The position numbers were made by a program, and so were the translations under genes. The notes beneath the pieces were generated by a model that was given only the letters and a program-made list of their open reading frames with translations, was not told where the DNA came from and made no database searches. From Massilia varians (lineage in GTDB: Bacteria; Pseudomonadota; Gammaproteobacteria; Burkholderiales; Burkholderiaceae_D), in the NCBI RefSeq assembly GCF_027923905.1, contig NZ_AP026966.1, positions 868,001 to 932,000 of the forward strand: a stretch of 64,000 nt of DNA, written 5' to 3'. This document shows, piece after piece, positions 8,712 through 17,765 of this stretch; position 1 is the first letter of the stretch, and every line of letters starts with the position of its first letter.

Positions 8712-9413
8712 CTAGGCTGCAACCAGGTGGGTCGGCACGCTCATGACCTCGAGCAGCAGTTCGCTGACGCCATCCCACACGATCTGCACGCCAAGGCACA
8801 GCAGGATGAAGGCGGTCAGGCGCAGGAAGACGGCGGTGCCGGCTTCGCCGATCAGGCGCAGGAAGTGTTCCCCATAGCGGAAGGCGAGATACAGCAGCAC
8901 GCCGATGAGCGCCAGCGCCAGCAGTGCCCCGCCCATCCGCGCCAGTGACAGCACCATCCGGACATCGTGCAGCGAAACGCCGACGGTGATGGCGACCGAG
9001 ATCGAGGCCGGGCCGCAGCTGATCGGAAACGTCAGCGGATAAAAGGCCTGGCGGTGCGCATGGTCGGGTGTGTAGGCTTCGGCCAGGGCGGCGCGGCTGT
9101 CGGGCGTGGACGGTGTCGCCCCCAGCAGGCGCCAGGCCACCGAGGCGAGCAGCAGGCCGCCGCCGATGCGGACGATGGGCAGCGAGATGCCGAAGAAGTC
9201 GAGCACATAAGAACCGATCAGCATCGAGCCCGTCATCAGCCAGAACATGTTGCGCGCGATACGGCGCGCCAGCAGGGTGCGGGTCGCGGCCGATGCGCCA
9301 TCGGTCATGCTGAGGAAAATCGGCGCTGTTGCTGCCGGATTCAGGATCGGCAGCATGGTTGCCAGCACAAACAGGAAGCCCTTGGCTGCCGCCAGCAATA
9401 ATTCAGTCGTCAT
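8712..9413 (-). CDS. MarC-family integral membrane protein
   Basis: A protein of 233 residues with about six hydrophobic segments. It carries the MarC/UPF0056 features: LPILNPAATAPIFLSMT near the N-terminus and FPISCGPASISVAITVG in the middle, both conserved in the family. MarC proteins are inner-membrane proteins without a proven transport substrate; the older link to multiple antibiotic resistance has not held up. It is the first gene of a probable two-gene unit with the porin. The gap 9414-9517 holds its promoter region, with no clear hexamers. Confidence 0.87.
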   Translation of the reverse strand: MTTELLLAAAKGFLFVLATMLPILNPAATAPIFLSMTDGASAATRTLLARRIARNMFWLMTGSMLIGSYVLDFFGISLPIVRIGGGLLLASVAWRLLGATPSTPDSRAALAEAYTPDHAHRQAFYPLTFPISCGPASISVAITVGVSLHDVRMVLSLARMGGALLALALIGVLLYLAFRYGEHFLRLIGEAGTAVFLRLTAFILLCLGVQIVWDGVSELLLEVMSVPTHLVAA

Positions 9414-9517
9414 GACAATCTCTGCAGTTTACGACACGGGCTGCATCGCAAGAAGGTCTGGAACGAGAGTATAGGGCCGGGGCGAAAATCCTGACGCCCC
9501 GCTGCAGGTCCGGCGGC

Positions 9518-11869
9518 TTACATCTGCTGCACCAGCCGGTCGCCGACGTACACGCGATAACGTCGGATCCGCCCCGTCACGGTGTCCGGCCCCTGGCGCG
9601 GCGTATAGCGCAGCCCGGCGATATCGACCGGTGCGCCCAGGTCGATGATCAGCCGCGCCGGCCCCGCCGGAGGAAGCCCCTTGCTGTACGCCGTATGCCA
9701 GTAGTCGCTGGCCTGACCATTGATGGCATTCAGGGCGCCGCCGTCTTCCTTGTGCGCTTCTTCGCTGCTGGCGTAGGCGATCGTCCAGGCGCTCTGGTTC
9801 ATCGGCTTGCCGTCCAGGCCGAGCAGGGCGAGTTCTGCCACGGCCGCATGCGGCTTGCCGTCGAAGCTGTCGACCACTTCGAGGCACAGCTGGCGCCCGC
9901 GCGCCGGCTGTTCGAACCTGGCTTCCTGGGTGGCGGGGCCGCTGGCGAACTGTCCGGCATGCACCGGCGCCACCCCGGTCAGGCGCGGACGCGCGGTGCT
10001 GGCCGGACGCGCCAGGTCGCGCTCGGGGTGCAGTTCATCGAGGATGGGCGTGGTGCGCCCTTCGATGCGGCTGGCGCGCGGCCCGGTGAGATCGAGCACC
10101 ACGACCTCATTACGGCCCGTCTTCATCCAGGGACCTGGCAGGTACATGGTCTGGGTCGGGCCGATGCTCCAGTAGCGGCCCAGGCAGCGGCCGTTGATCC
10201 AGACGATGCCCTGGCCCCAGCTCGACATGTCGAGGAAGGTATCGGCCTGTTCCTTCACATCGAAGCTGCCGCGCCAGAAAGCCGGGCCGGCAACGCGTTT
10301 GGCCTGCCAGCGCAGGGGCCGCAGCTCGCCGTCGTCGCCGAAATCAATGGCGCGGATCTCCCAGCCAGTGAGCGCCCGCGCGGCGCCGTCCTTCGTGCGC
10401 AGCAGCACCGGGCCCTGCAGCCCCTTGCGGTCGTGGACCTCGACGCCGAAATTCACACGCGCGATCGTGTACAGCAGGATCTCGACCCGGGTCGGCTCGG
10501 TGCGCGCCGGCAGCTCGACGCCGAAACGGCGGTGGCGCGTATCCATGGTGCCCAGCAGGCGTTCGCCGGCGTAGACCCAGGCCAGGTCGCGCGCGTTCGC
10601 GGCTTCCAGCCTGGCCGCCGGGCCGGGCGGCAGCGTGATGGTGTAGGCAACGAGGCCGCGGCTGATGTCGTACTGTTCGATGTTGCGCGGCGAAGCGTCC
10701 CGGATCACCGCACCGGGCAGGTTCGCGAACACGGGCGCGGTCTCCTTCAGGGCAAAAGCGGGGATCGCCATCACGGGAAGCTGCGCCGGCGCCTCGGGCA
10801 GGGTTTCGCCGGGTTCCAGGTGCTTGCCGAGGCATTCGCGGTAGCTGCGGAATTTCTCGCCCAGCCATCCGGCCTCGCTGATCGGGGCATCGTAGTCGTA
10901 GCTGGTCGTATCGGGACGGAAGGGGCGGTCGCAGCCGCCCCACAGGCCGAAGGTGGTGCCGCCATGCGCCATGTACAGGCTGAACGAGCCGTTCGCCTTG
11001 AGCATGGTGTCGATGTCGCGGATGGCGCGCGCATTGTCGCCGCGCTTGTGCGGCGTGCCCCAGGTGTCGAACCAGCCGGAATAGTATTCGCCGCACATCA
11101 GGGGCCCTTGCTGTACGCTGGCCAGGGCCTTGAAACCGCGCTCCGGGTCGCTGCCGAAGTTGGCCACCGAGAGCAGTTCCGGGATGTGGGTCTTGGCCAC
11201 CGCATTGGTCGGATTGCACTGGAACAGCGGGACATCGAAGCGCGCGTCGAGCAGGGCCTGGCGCATGAGGCGCATGTAGTCGCGGTCTTCGCCGAAGAAG
11301 CCATACTCGTTCTCGACCTGCACCATGAGGATCGGGCCGCCCTGGGTCAGCTGCATCGGCGCCAGCACCCGGCCGACTTCCTTCAGCCAGCGCCGCGCCG
11401 GTTCCACGAAGGCCGGGGCGCGGCTGCGCAAGAAACTGTCGCCCGGGTGCTTCAGCAGCCACCAGGGCAGGCCGCCCATTTCCCATTCCGCGCAGGCGTA
11501 AGGGCCGGGGCGCAGGATCACCCACAGGCCTTCCGCCTGCGCCATCCGGCAGAATTCGGCGGCATCGCGCTGCCCATCCCAGCGGTAGCGGCCTTCGCGC
11601 CATTCATGGTAGTTCCAGAATAGGTAGGCGCAGACCGTATTCAGGCCCATGGCCTTGATCGCTTTTAGCCGGTGCGCCCAGTATTCACGCGGGACCCGGG
11701 CGAAATGCATCTCGCCGCAGCGGATCTGCAGCGGCTTCCCGTCGAGCAGGAAATCCTTGTCGCCGATGGTGAAGCGGGGCGATGCGGCGGCAGCTCCCGG
11801 TACGTTCAATGCAAGAGCGGTGCCGGCGGCGGCGCCGAGGAAGCTGCGGCGCGATGGATGAAGGGGCAT
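9518..11869 (-). CDS. GH35 beta-galactosidase, Tat-exported
   Basis: The 783-residue protein starts with a twin-arginine signal (SRRSFLGAAAG, then a hydrophobic stretch to AAAA), so it is exported folded to the periplasm or beyond. GH35 catalytic residues are seen at E188 in VENEYG (acid/base) and E261 in GEYYSG (nucleophile). The C-terminal ~300 residues hold jelly-roll and discoidin-like beta domains. It would remove terminal beta-galactose from galactan or arabinogalactan side chains. ATG 11869 gives the shortest Tat n-region; an in-frame ATG at 11902 would add 11 residues. It is divergent from the BNR/GH105/DUF2264 operon across a 142-bp gap, which suggests joint control. Confidence 0.9.
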   Translation of the reverse strand: MPLHPSRRSFLGAAAGTALALNVPGAAAASPRFTIGDKDFLLDGKPLQIRCGEMHFARVPREYWAHRLKAIKAMGLNTVCAYLFWNYHEWREGRYRWDGQRDAAEFCRMAQAEGLWVILRPGPYACAEWEMGGLPWWLLKHPGDSFLRSRAPAFVEPARRWLKEVGRVLAPMQLTQGGPILMVQVENEYGFFGEDRDYMRLMRQALLDARFDVPLFQCNPTNAVAKTHIPELLSVANFGSDPERGFKALASVQQGPLMCGEYYSGWFDTWGTPHKRGDNARAIRDIDTMLKANGSFSLYMAHGGTTFGLWGGCDRPFRPDTTSYDYDAPISEAGWLGEKFRSYRECLGKHLEPGETLPEAPAQLPVMAIPAFALKETAPVFANLPGAVIRDASPRNIEQYDISRGLVAYTITLPPGPAARLEAANARDLAWVYAGERLLGTMDTRHRRFGVELPARTEPTRVEILLYTIARVNFGVEVHDRKGLQGPVLLRTKDGAARALTGWEIRAIDFGDDGELRPLRWQAKRVAGPAFWRGSFDVKEQADTFLDMSSWGQGIVWINGRCLGRYWSIGPTQTMYLPGPWMKTGRNEVVVLDLTGPRASRIEGRTTPILDELHPERDLARPASTARPRLTGVAPVHAGQFASGPATQEARFEQPARGRQLCLEVVDSFDGKPHAAVAELALLGLDGKPMNQSAWTIAYASSEEAHKEDGGALNAINGQASDYWHTAYSKGLPPAGPARLIIDLGAPVDIAGLRYTPRQGPDTVTGRIRRYRVYVGDRLVQQM

Positions 11870-12011
11870 GGCTGGTCCTGGACGAAGGCGGGTATGCTTC
11901 ATGGTAGAGGAACACGGCATGCCGCAGTGCGTCCCCCGCACAATACTCATCAGGATGATTCCGGCGGCGCGGATTTGCAGTGTAAGGTAGCCGGGTTCAC
12001 GTGGAGAATTG

Positions 12012-13337
12012 ATGAGAATCCTGCCGATCGGCATCGTGCTTGCCTGCTCCGTCCTGCTGTGCGCATGCGCAGGCCTGAAACAGCAGCAGGCCGTGCGCGT
12101 CGTCGAGGTGGCGGACGGCTGGGCGGCCAATTCGGTCAATGCCGTGGTGTTCCGCAAGAATTCGCTCGTCACGCACGAGGGCAGCCAGTACATCGCCTTC
12201 TACGACGCCGGCGGCAGGCTGGTGCTGGGCAAGCGCCGCCTGGGCGCCCTTGAGTGGCAGCTGGCGCCCACCCAGTACCTGGGCAAGGCCAGCGACGCCC
12301 ATAACAGCATCAGCATCATGGTCGACGGCGCAGGCTTCCTGCACGTGGCCTGGGACCACCACAATGGCCCCTTGCGCTACGCGCGCGGCACCGCGCCCGG
12401 CGTCCTGCGCCTCGGCCCGCAGCAGGCGATGACCGGGCGCGGCGAGAAGTCCGTGTCGTATCCGGAGTTCTACCGCATGCCGGACGGCGGCCTGCTGTTC
12501 CTCTACCGCGACGGCGGCTCTGGCCGCGGCAACCTGGTGATCAACCGCTACGACCCGCAAGACCAGGCCTGGCAGCGGCTGCAGGACAATCTCCTGAGCG
12601 GGGAAGGGCGGCGCAACGCCTACTGGCAGGCCTTCGTGGACAGGGCGGGGACGCTGCATCTGTCCTGGGTATGGCGCGAGTCGCCCGACGTCGCCAGCAA
12701 CCATGATCTGGCCTATGCCCGGTCGCGCGACGGCGGCCGCACCTGGGAGCGCAGCAGGGGCGGGCCTTACCGATTGCCGATCACCGCGGACACGGCGGAA
12801 GTGGCGGCGCAGGTCCCGCCAAGCAGCGAACTGATCAATCAGACCGCGATGGCCGCCGACCGCGACGGCAAGCCCGTCATTGTCAGCTACTGGCGCGATC
12901 CCGGCAGCACCGTTCCGCAATACCGCGTGGTGCGCCACGACGGCCAGGGCTGGCAAACGCAAAGCCTGGCTTTCCGGAAGACGGCGTTCTCGCTGTCGGG
13001 CCTGGGAACCAAGGCGATCCCGATCTCGCGTCCGCAGATCCTGGTCGGCAGCAGCGGGGCGGCCTGGCTTGTGTTCCGCGATGCGGAGCGGGGTCACAAG
13101 GTATCCGTGGCCTGCACGCCGGGCCTGGACCGGGGCCGCTGGCAGGTGAGCGACCTGCTCGAGCGTCCGATGGGGGCCTGGGAGCCGAGCTTCGACACCG
13201 AATTGTGGCGCGACACCGGGCAGCTCCATCTCTACCTGCAAGCGGTCCACCAGCTGGACGCCGAAGGCGTCGTGCCGAGCGGTCCGACCAGGGTCGGCGT
13301 ACTCGAATGGACGCCGGCCTGCCCACCTTCACCATGA
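12012..13337 (+). CDS. BNR-repeat (BNR_4-like) lipoprotein, probable polysaccharide-active protein
   Basis: The 441-residue protein has a lipoprotein signal (hydrophobic stretch to LLCAC, lipid Cys about residue 18 or 20), so it is membrane-anchored. The body is a beta-propeller-like sequence with an Asp-box (SRDGGRTWE) and repeated segments such as AHNSISIMVDGAGFLHVAWDHH. This type of BNR_4 protein is regularly found in pectin, ulvan and arabinogalactan loci; sialidase-like catalysis is not shown. It is first in an operon with GH105 and DUF2264 genes. Its TGA overlaps the next ATG as ATGA. ATG 12012 is preferred to the TTG three bases upstream. Confidence 0.8.
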   Translation: MRILPIGIVLACSVLLCACAGLKQQQAVRVVEVADGWAANSVNAVVFRKNSLVTHEGSQYIAFYDAGGRLVLGKRRLGALEWQLAPTQYLGKASDAHNSISIMVDGAGFLHVAWDHHNGPLRYARGTAPGVLRLGPQQAMTGRGEKSVSYPEFYRMPDGGLLFLYRDGGSGRGNLVINRYDPQDQAWQRLQDNLLSGEGRRNAYWQAFVDRAGTLHLSWVWRESPDVASNHDLAYARSRDGGRTWERSRGGPYRLPITADTAEVAAQVPPSSELINQTAMAADRDGKPVIVSYWRDPGSTVPQYRVVRHDGQGWQTQSLAFRKTAFSLSGLGTKAIPISRPQILVGSSGAAWLVFRDAERGHKVSVACTPGLDRGRWQVSDLLERPMGAWEPSFDTELWRDTGQLHLYLQAVHQLDAEGVVPSGPTRVGVLEWTPACPPSP

Positions 13338-14491
13338 ACGACATGAATCCAAAAAACATCTTCACCGGCATGCTGGCCGCGCTGGTCCTGGTCCTGGTGC
13401 TGGGCGGCTGCGCGGCGCCGCCGCCACCGGATGCCGGTGTCAAGCGCAGCGAGGTGCTCGCCATCATCGACAAGGTCAACACCCACTGGCAGGCCAGGAC
13501 GCCCGCGAAGCAATGGGCCTTCTGGGACGTGGCGGCCTACCACACCGGGAACATCGAAGCCTATCGCGTCACCGGCATCGAGCGCTACCGCCGCTATTCG
13601 GAGGTGTGGGCCGAGCACAATGCCTGGATGGGCGCGAAGTCGCCGGACAAGCGCAGGTGGAAGTACGACTATGGCGAAACCGACGAACATGTGTTGTTCG
13701 GCGACTGGCAGATCGCCTTCCAGACCTATGCCGACCTGTACCAGCTGGACAAGGACCCGCGCAAGATCGCCCGCGCCCGCGAGGTCATGGAATACCAGAT
13801 GGGCACCCCCAACAAGGATTACTGGTGGTGGGCCGACGGCCTGTACATGGTGATGCCGGTCATGACCAAGCTGTACAAGATCACCGGCAATCCCCAGTAC
13901 CTCGAGAAGCTGCACGCGTACTACACGTATGCCAACAGCATCATGTACGACCCGGAAGAAAAGCTCTACTACCGCGACGCCAAGTACGTCTATCCGAAGC
14001 ACAAGAGCGCCAGCGGCAAGAAGGATTTCTGGGCGCGCGGCGATGGCTGGGTGTTCGCGGGACTGGCCAAGGTGCTGGCCGAACTGCCGGCAAGCGATCC
14101 GCATCGCGCCGAGTACGTCGAACGCTTCCAGGCAATGGCGGCAAGCGTGGCGCGCAGCCAGCAGCCGGGGGGCTACTGGACCCGCAGCATGCTGGACCCG
14201 GCCCATGCGCCGGGACCGGAGACCAGCGGCACCGCCTTCTTCACCTACGGGATGCTATGGGGGATCAACAACGGCCTGCTGGCGCGCGGCGCCTACCTGC
14301 CGGTCGCGCAGCGCGGCTGGCATTACCTGAGCACCGTCGCCTTGCAGGCGGACGGCAGGGTCGGCTACGTCCAGCCGATCGGCGAGCGCGCGATTCCCGG
14401 GCAGGTCGTGAACCAGGACTCGACCACGCCTTTCGGCGTGGGCGCCTTCCTGCTGGCCGCGGCGGAAATGGCGCGCCTCGCCGGCCGATAA
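13334..14491 (+). CDS. GH105/GH88-type unsaturated uronyl hydrolase, lipoprotein
   Basis: The 385-residue protein begins with a lipoprotein signal (LVLVLVLGGCAA, Cys about residue 24). The body is an (alpha/alpha)6-barrel of the YteR/YesR type, with a DYGETDEHVLFGDWQ segment, the WWWADGLYMVMP motif that holds a catalytic Asp in the family, and FWARGDGWVFAGLAK. These enzymes remove the 4,5-unsaturated uronic acid left at the non-reducing end by polysaccharide lyases, typically on rhamnogalacturonan. The ATG overlaps the stop of the BNR gene (ATGA), so the pair is translationally coupled. A Met three codons later is an alternative start. Confidence 0.88.
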   Translation: MNDMNPKNIFTGMLAALVLVLVLGGCAAPPPPDAGVKRSEVLAIIDKVNTHWQARTPAKQWAFWDVAAYHTGNIEAYRVTGIERYRRYSEVWAEHNAWMGAKSPDKRRWKYDYGETDEHVLFGDWQIAFQTYADLYQLDKDPRKIARAREVMEYQMGTPNKDYWWWADGLYMVMPVMTKLYKITGNPQYLEKLHAYYTYANSIMYDPEEKLYYRDAKYVYPKHKSASGKKDFWARGDGWVFAGLAKVLAELPASDPHRAEYVERFQAMAASVARSQQPGGYWTRSMLDPAHAPGPETSGTAFFTYGMLWGINNGLLARGAYLPVAQRGWHYLSTVALQADGRVGYVQPIGERAIPGQVVNQDSTTPFGVGAFLLAAAEMARLAGR

Positions 14492-14503
14492 CGAGAGACG
14501 AAC

Positions 14504-15748
14504 ATGGAACGACGACACTTCATGGGGGCGCTGGCCGCCGCGCCGGCCCTGGGCGCAGCGGCAGCGGCGCCGGCTGCGATCCCGGCCGGCACCGAACGCG
14601 CCTACCTGCTGCGCCTGCTGCAGCGGATGGCCGAGCCGATACTGGGCCTGATGTCGAAGGGGCAACTGAAACAGAAGTTCGCGCTCGAGCTGAGCCCGAC
14701 CTGGGATGGGCGCGACCGTTCGGTGGCCTACCTCGAGTGCTTCGGCCGCCTGATGTCGGGTATCGCCCCGTGGCTGGCCCTGCCGGTCGACGCGACACCG
14801 GAAGGCAGCTTGCGCCGGCGCCTGCAGGACATGGCGCTGCAAAGCTATGCCAACGCGGTCGATCCGCGCAGCCCGGACTACCTGAAGTGGAAGGGCGAGG
14901 GCCAGGCGCTGGTCGATTCCGCCTATTTCACCAACGCCCTGCTGCGCGCGCCCAAGGTGCTGTGGGAGCCGTTGGAGGCCGCGACCAGGGCGCGCATCAT
15001 CGCGGAAATCAAGGGCCTGCGCCGGGTCGATCCCCCCAACACCAACTGGCTGCTGTTCGCCGCGATGAACGAAGCCTGGCTGCTGTCGATCGGGGAAGAG
15101 CACGACCCGATGCGCCTGAACGGCGCGATCCGCAAGATCAACGAGTGGTACGTCGGCGACGGCTGGATCAAGGATGGAAAAGATTTCCACTTCGATTACT
15201 ACAACTCCTATGTGATGTATCCGATGCTGCTGGAAGTGCTGGACGTGCTGGCGGCGAAGAAGGCGCCCTTCTGGCAGGCCAGGCCGCAGGAACTGCTGGC
15301 CCAGGCTAACAGGCGTGCGCAGCGCTATTGCGAACACCTGGAGCGCTTCGTCGGCCCGGACGGCAGCTTCCCGCCGATCGGCCGCTCGCTCACCTACCGC
15401 ACCGCGGCCTTCCAGCCGCTGGCGCTGCTGGCCTGGCGCAAGCAGCTGCCGGCTTCGCTGCCGGAAGGGCAGGTGCGCGCCGCGCTGCATGCGGTGCACC
15501 GGGCCATCTGGGATGTGCCGGGCAACTTCACGGACGCCGGTTTCCTGACCATCGGCTTTCGCGGCCACCAGCCCGAGCTGGGCGACTGGTATTCGAACAA
15601 CGGCAGCATGTACATCGCTTCCAACGGCCTGCTGGCGCTGGGCCTGCCCGCCAGCGACAGCTTCTGGAGCGCACCCGGCCAGGACTGGACCCAGAAGAAG
15701 GCCTTTGGCGGGCGCGGCTTCCCCAAGGATTATCCGGTGAGCTACTAA
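14504..15748 (+). CDS. DUF2264-domain protein, exported
   Basis: The 414-residue protein has an N-terminal RRHF signal with a short Ala-rich hydrophobic stretch, Tat-like, followed by a DUF2264 domain (SPTWDGRDRSVAYLECFGRL, GDGWIKDGKDFHFDYYNSY). As far as I recall, DUF2264 proteins have been linked to uronidase-type activity in carbohydrate loci, but catalytic residues cannot be placed from sequence alone. It is 12 bp after the GH105 gene and is the last of the three-gene operon, so a role in trimming the same polysaccharide is likely. The fold appears to be another (alpha/alpha)-barrel. Confidence 0.82.
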   Translation: MERRHFMGALAAAPALGAAAAAPAAIPAGTERAYLLRLLQRMAEPILGLMSKGQLKQKFALELSPTWDGRDRSVAYLECFGRLMSGIAPWLALPVDATPEGSLRRRLQDMALQSYANAVDPRSPDYLKWKGEGQALVDSAYFTNALLRAPKVLWEPLEAATRARIIAEIKGLRRVDPPNTNWLLFAAMNEAWLLSIGEEHDPMRLNGAIRKINEWYVGDGWIKDGKDFHFDYYNSYVMYPMLLEVLDVLAAKKAPFWQARPQELLAQANRRAQRYCEHLERFVGPDGSFPPIGRSLTYRTAAFQPLALLAWRKQLPASLPEGQVRAALHAVHRAIWDVPGNFTDAGFLTIGFRGHQPELGDWYSNNGSMYIASNGLLALGLPASDSFWSAPGQDWTQKKAFGGRGFPKDYPVSY

Positions 15749-15819
15749 TGCGAATGCGGCATCGGGCGTGACAATCCGAGCCTATTGACGCGACGGCTGG
15801 GTGCTACAGTCCGGATCGG

Positions 15820-16094
15820 GCGGCGTCTTCGCCCGCGCGACCAGCTACGACTTCGCTTCCGGCATCTAGGCCGCCCTGGCCTTCCTGCGCAGCCGTCCCG
15901 AGGCCGACGTGCCCCTCAGGCAGGCGCTGGCGGCCAATCCGCGTGCGCGGGTGGAACGCCTGGCCGGCCTGAACCACTTCTTTCAGAGCGCGCAGACCGG
16001 CGAGTTTTCCGAAGTGGCGGGCATCCGCGAAACCATGTCGCCGCGCGCGCTGGCCCTGATCGGCGGCTGGGCGCTGCAGCAGCCGGCCCGCTAG
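15820..16094 (+). pseudogene. Decayed alpha/beta-hydrolase, internally deleted
   Basis: One frame reads GVFARATSYDFASGI, a TAG stop at 15867-15869, then AALAFLRSRPEAD, and continues directly into PLRQALAANP and GLNHFFQSAQTGEFSE to a TAG at 16092-16094. The first part resembles the region before the nucleophile elbow of bacterial dienelactone-hydrolase-like proteins, and the second resembles their extreme C-terminus with the catalytic His (LNHxFQ). The middle, including the G-x-S-x-G serine, is absent. It is therefore the fused ends of a deleted gene plus an internal stop. The remainder of the gap 15749-16166 shows only an unremarkable promoter region for the next gene. Confidence 0.65.
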
Positions 16095-16166
16095 GACCGT
16101 GGCGGCCGGCGACGCGTTCCGGCCGAGCGTAGTACACTGACAAGGCTTTCCACCGTGCCTTCCCCC

Positions 16167-17372
16167 ATGTCCACATCATCTTCCCCAGCATCCGCCGCGC
16201 CGCCGTCAGTAGTGATGCAGATCCTGTTTTCGGTCGCCTTTGTCCACTTGCTGAACGACTGCGTGCAGGCGGTCCTGCCCGCCATTTATCCGCTGCTCAA
16301 GCAGGAATTCGCGCTCAGCTTCACCCAGATCGGCCTGATCACGCTGACCTTTCAGTGCACCGCCTCGCTGCTGCAGCCCTGGATCGGCCTGTATACCGAC
16401 CGGCGTCCGATCCCCTTCCTGCTGCCGGCCGGAATGTGCGTCACGCTGGGCGGCGTCGCCCTGCTGGCGACGGCCGGCAGCTTCGCCATGCTGCTGCTGG
16501 CGGCCGGCCTGATCGGCATCGGTTCCTCGACCTTCCACCCGGAGGCCTCGCGCGTGGCGCGTCTCGCATCGGGCGGGCGCTTCGGCTTCGCGCAGTCGCT
16601 GTTCCAGGTGGGCGGGAATCTAGGGTCGGCGTTCGGCCCGCTGCTGGCCGCCGCCATCATCGTGGGCCAGGGCCAGGGCAGGATCGCCTGGCTGATGCTG
16701 TTGGTGCTGCTGGCGGTCGCGGTGCTGGTCGGCGTGAGCCGCTGGTATGCGGGCCACCTGCGCACCGTGACGCGCCGGCTGGCCGTCCATGCCGGACCGG
16801 GCCTGTCGCGCGGGCGCGTCATCTGGGCCCTGACGGTGCTGGCGCTGCTGGTGTTCTCCAAGTACATCTACATGGCCAGCCTGTCGAGCTACTACACCTT
16901 CTACCTGATCAAGCGCTTCCAGGTTTCGGTGGAGGCGGCCCAGATGTACCTGTTCCTGTTCCTCGCGGCGGTGGCGGCGGGCACCTTCGCGGGCGGCCCG
17001 ATCGGCGACCGCATCGGCCGCAAGCGCGTGATCTGGTTCTCGATCCTGGGCGCCGCGCCGTTCGCGCTGGCGCTGCCCTACGCGAGCCTGTTCTGGACCG
17101 CCGTGCTGTCGGTGGTGATCGGACTGGTGATGTCGTCCGCGTTCTCGGCCATCGTGGTGTTCGCGCAGGAGCTGGTGCCGGACAAGGTGGGCATGATCGC
17201 CGGCCTGTTCTTCGGCCTGATGTTCGGCATCAGCGGCATCGGCGCCGCCGTCATGGGCGCGGTCGCCGACACCACCGGCATCGAATACGTGTACCGGATC
17301 GCCTCCTTCCTGCCGCTGCTGGGCATCTTGGCCGTGTTCCTGCCGCGCATGCCGTCGCAGCGGCGTCCCTGA
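16167..17372 (+). CDS. MFS exporter of the fosmidomycin-resistance (Fsr) type
   Basis: A protein of 401 residues with about 12 hydrophobic segments. The start region FVHLLNDCVQAVLPAIYPLL and LSFTQIGLITLTFQ closely matches Fsr proteins, as do FHPEASRVARLASGGRFGFAQSLFQVGGN and the GDRIGRKR loop in the middle. It should be a proton-driven inner-membrane drug exporter. ATG 16167 is preferred to the GTG at 16155. It converges with the arsR gene at 17383; whether it belongs functionally to the arsenic cluster is unclear. Confidence 0.88.
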   Translation: MSTSSSPASAAPPSVVMQILFSVAFVHLLNDCVQAVLPAIYPLLKQEFALSFTQIGLITLTFQCTASLLQPWIGLYTDRRPIPFLLPAGMCVTLGGVALLATAGSFAMLLLAAGLIGIGSSTFHPEASRVARLASGGRFGFAQSLFQVGGNLGSAFGPLLAAAIIVGQGQGRIAWLMLLVLLAVAVLVGVSRWYAGHLRTVTRRLAVHAGPGLSRGRVIWALTVLALLVFSKYIYMASLSSYYTFYLIKRFQVSVEAAQMYLFLFLAAVAAGTFAGGPIGDRIGRKRVIWFSILGAAPFALALPYASLFWTAVLSVVIGLVMSSAFSAIVVFAQELVPDKVGMIAGLFFGLMFGISGIGAAVMGAVADTTGIEYVYRIASFLPLLGILAVFLPRMPSQRRP

Positions 17373-17382
17373 ACGGCGGAGT

Positions 17383-17700
17383 CTACAGCGCGCCTATCAT
17401 CGCCTTGAGCTGGACCAGCCGGTCCGGCCGCACGCAGTAGCAGACGCGCTGCAGGTCGGACGAGCCTTCGATCAGGCCGGCCTCCTTCAGGATCGAGACG
17501 TGCTTCGAAATGGTGGAGGCGGCGAGCGGCAGCACGTCGGCCAGGCTGCCGAAGTAACACTCGCCATGCTTGATCAGGTGCCGCAGCAACTGCAGCCTGG
17601 CGGGATGGCCAATCGCCTTGCACAGCGCGGCGAGGTCGTCGACGTCGATGTCGGGGCGGGGTTCTGGCGTGACGGCCGGGCCGCAGCAGGAACTGGTCAT
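17383..17700 (-). CDS. arsR: ArsR/SmtB-family metalloregulator with N-terminal Cys pair
   Basis: The 105-residue winged-helix repressor has the recognition helix in LPLAASTISKHVSILKEAGLI. Candidate As(III)-binding cysteines are C5 and C6 near the N-terminus (SSCCGP) and C48 in GECYFG, with further ones in RVCYC. The N-terminal pair plus one distant Cys recalls Corynebacterium CgArsR rather than the E. coli ArsR C-x-C type; this comparison is from memory. It is the distal gene of the minus-strand arm, 65 bp after the MFS gene, so it may have its own start signal. It differs clearly from the second ArsR at 20465. Confidence 0.85.
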   Translation of the reverse strand: MTSSCCGPAVTPEPRPDIDVDDLAALCKAIGHPARLQLLRHLIKHGECYFGSLADVLPLAASTISKHVSILKEAGLIEGSSDLQRVCYCVRPDRLVQLKAMIGAL

Positions 17701-17765
17701 GGGTGCTTTCGATCTGGTATTGAGCGCTGAGGATAGAAAGCCGGCGCATTCTCGTCAAGTTCGCG

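Noticed and set aside
12009..12011. TTG as start of the BNR lipoprotein
   Set aside because: The adjacent ATG at 12012 gives a normal lipoprotein signal and is the better initiator.
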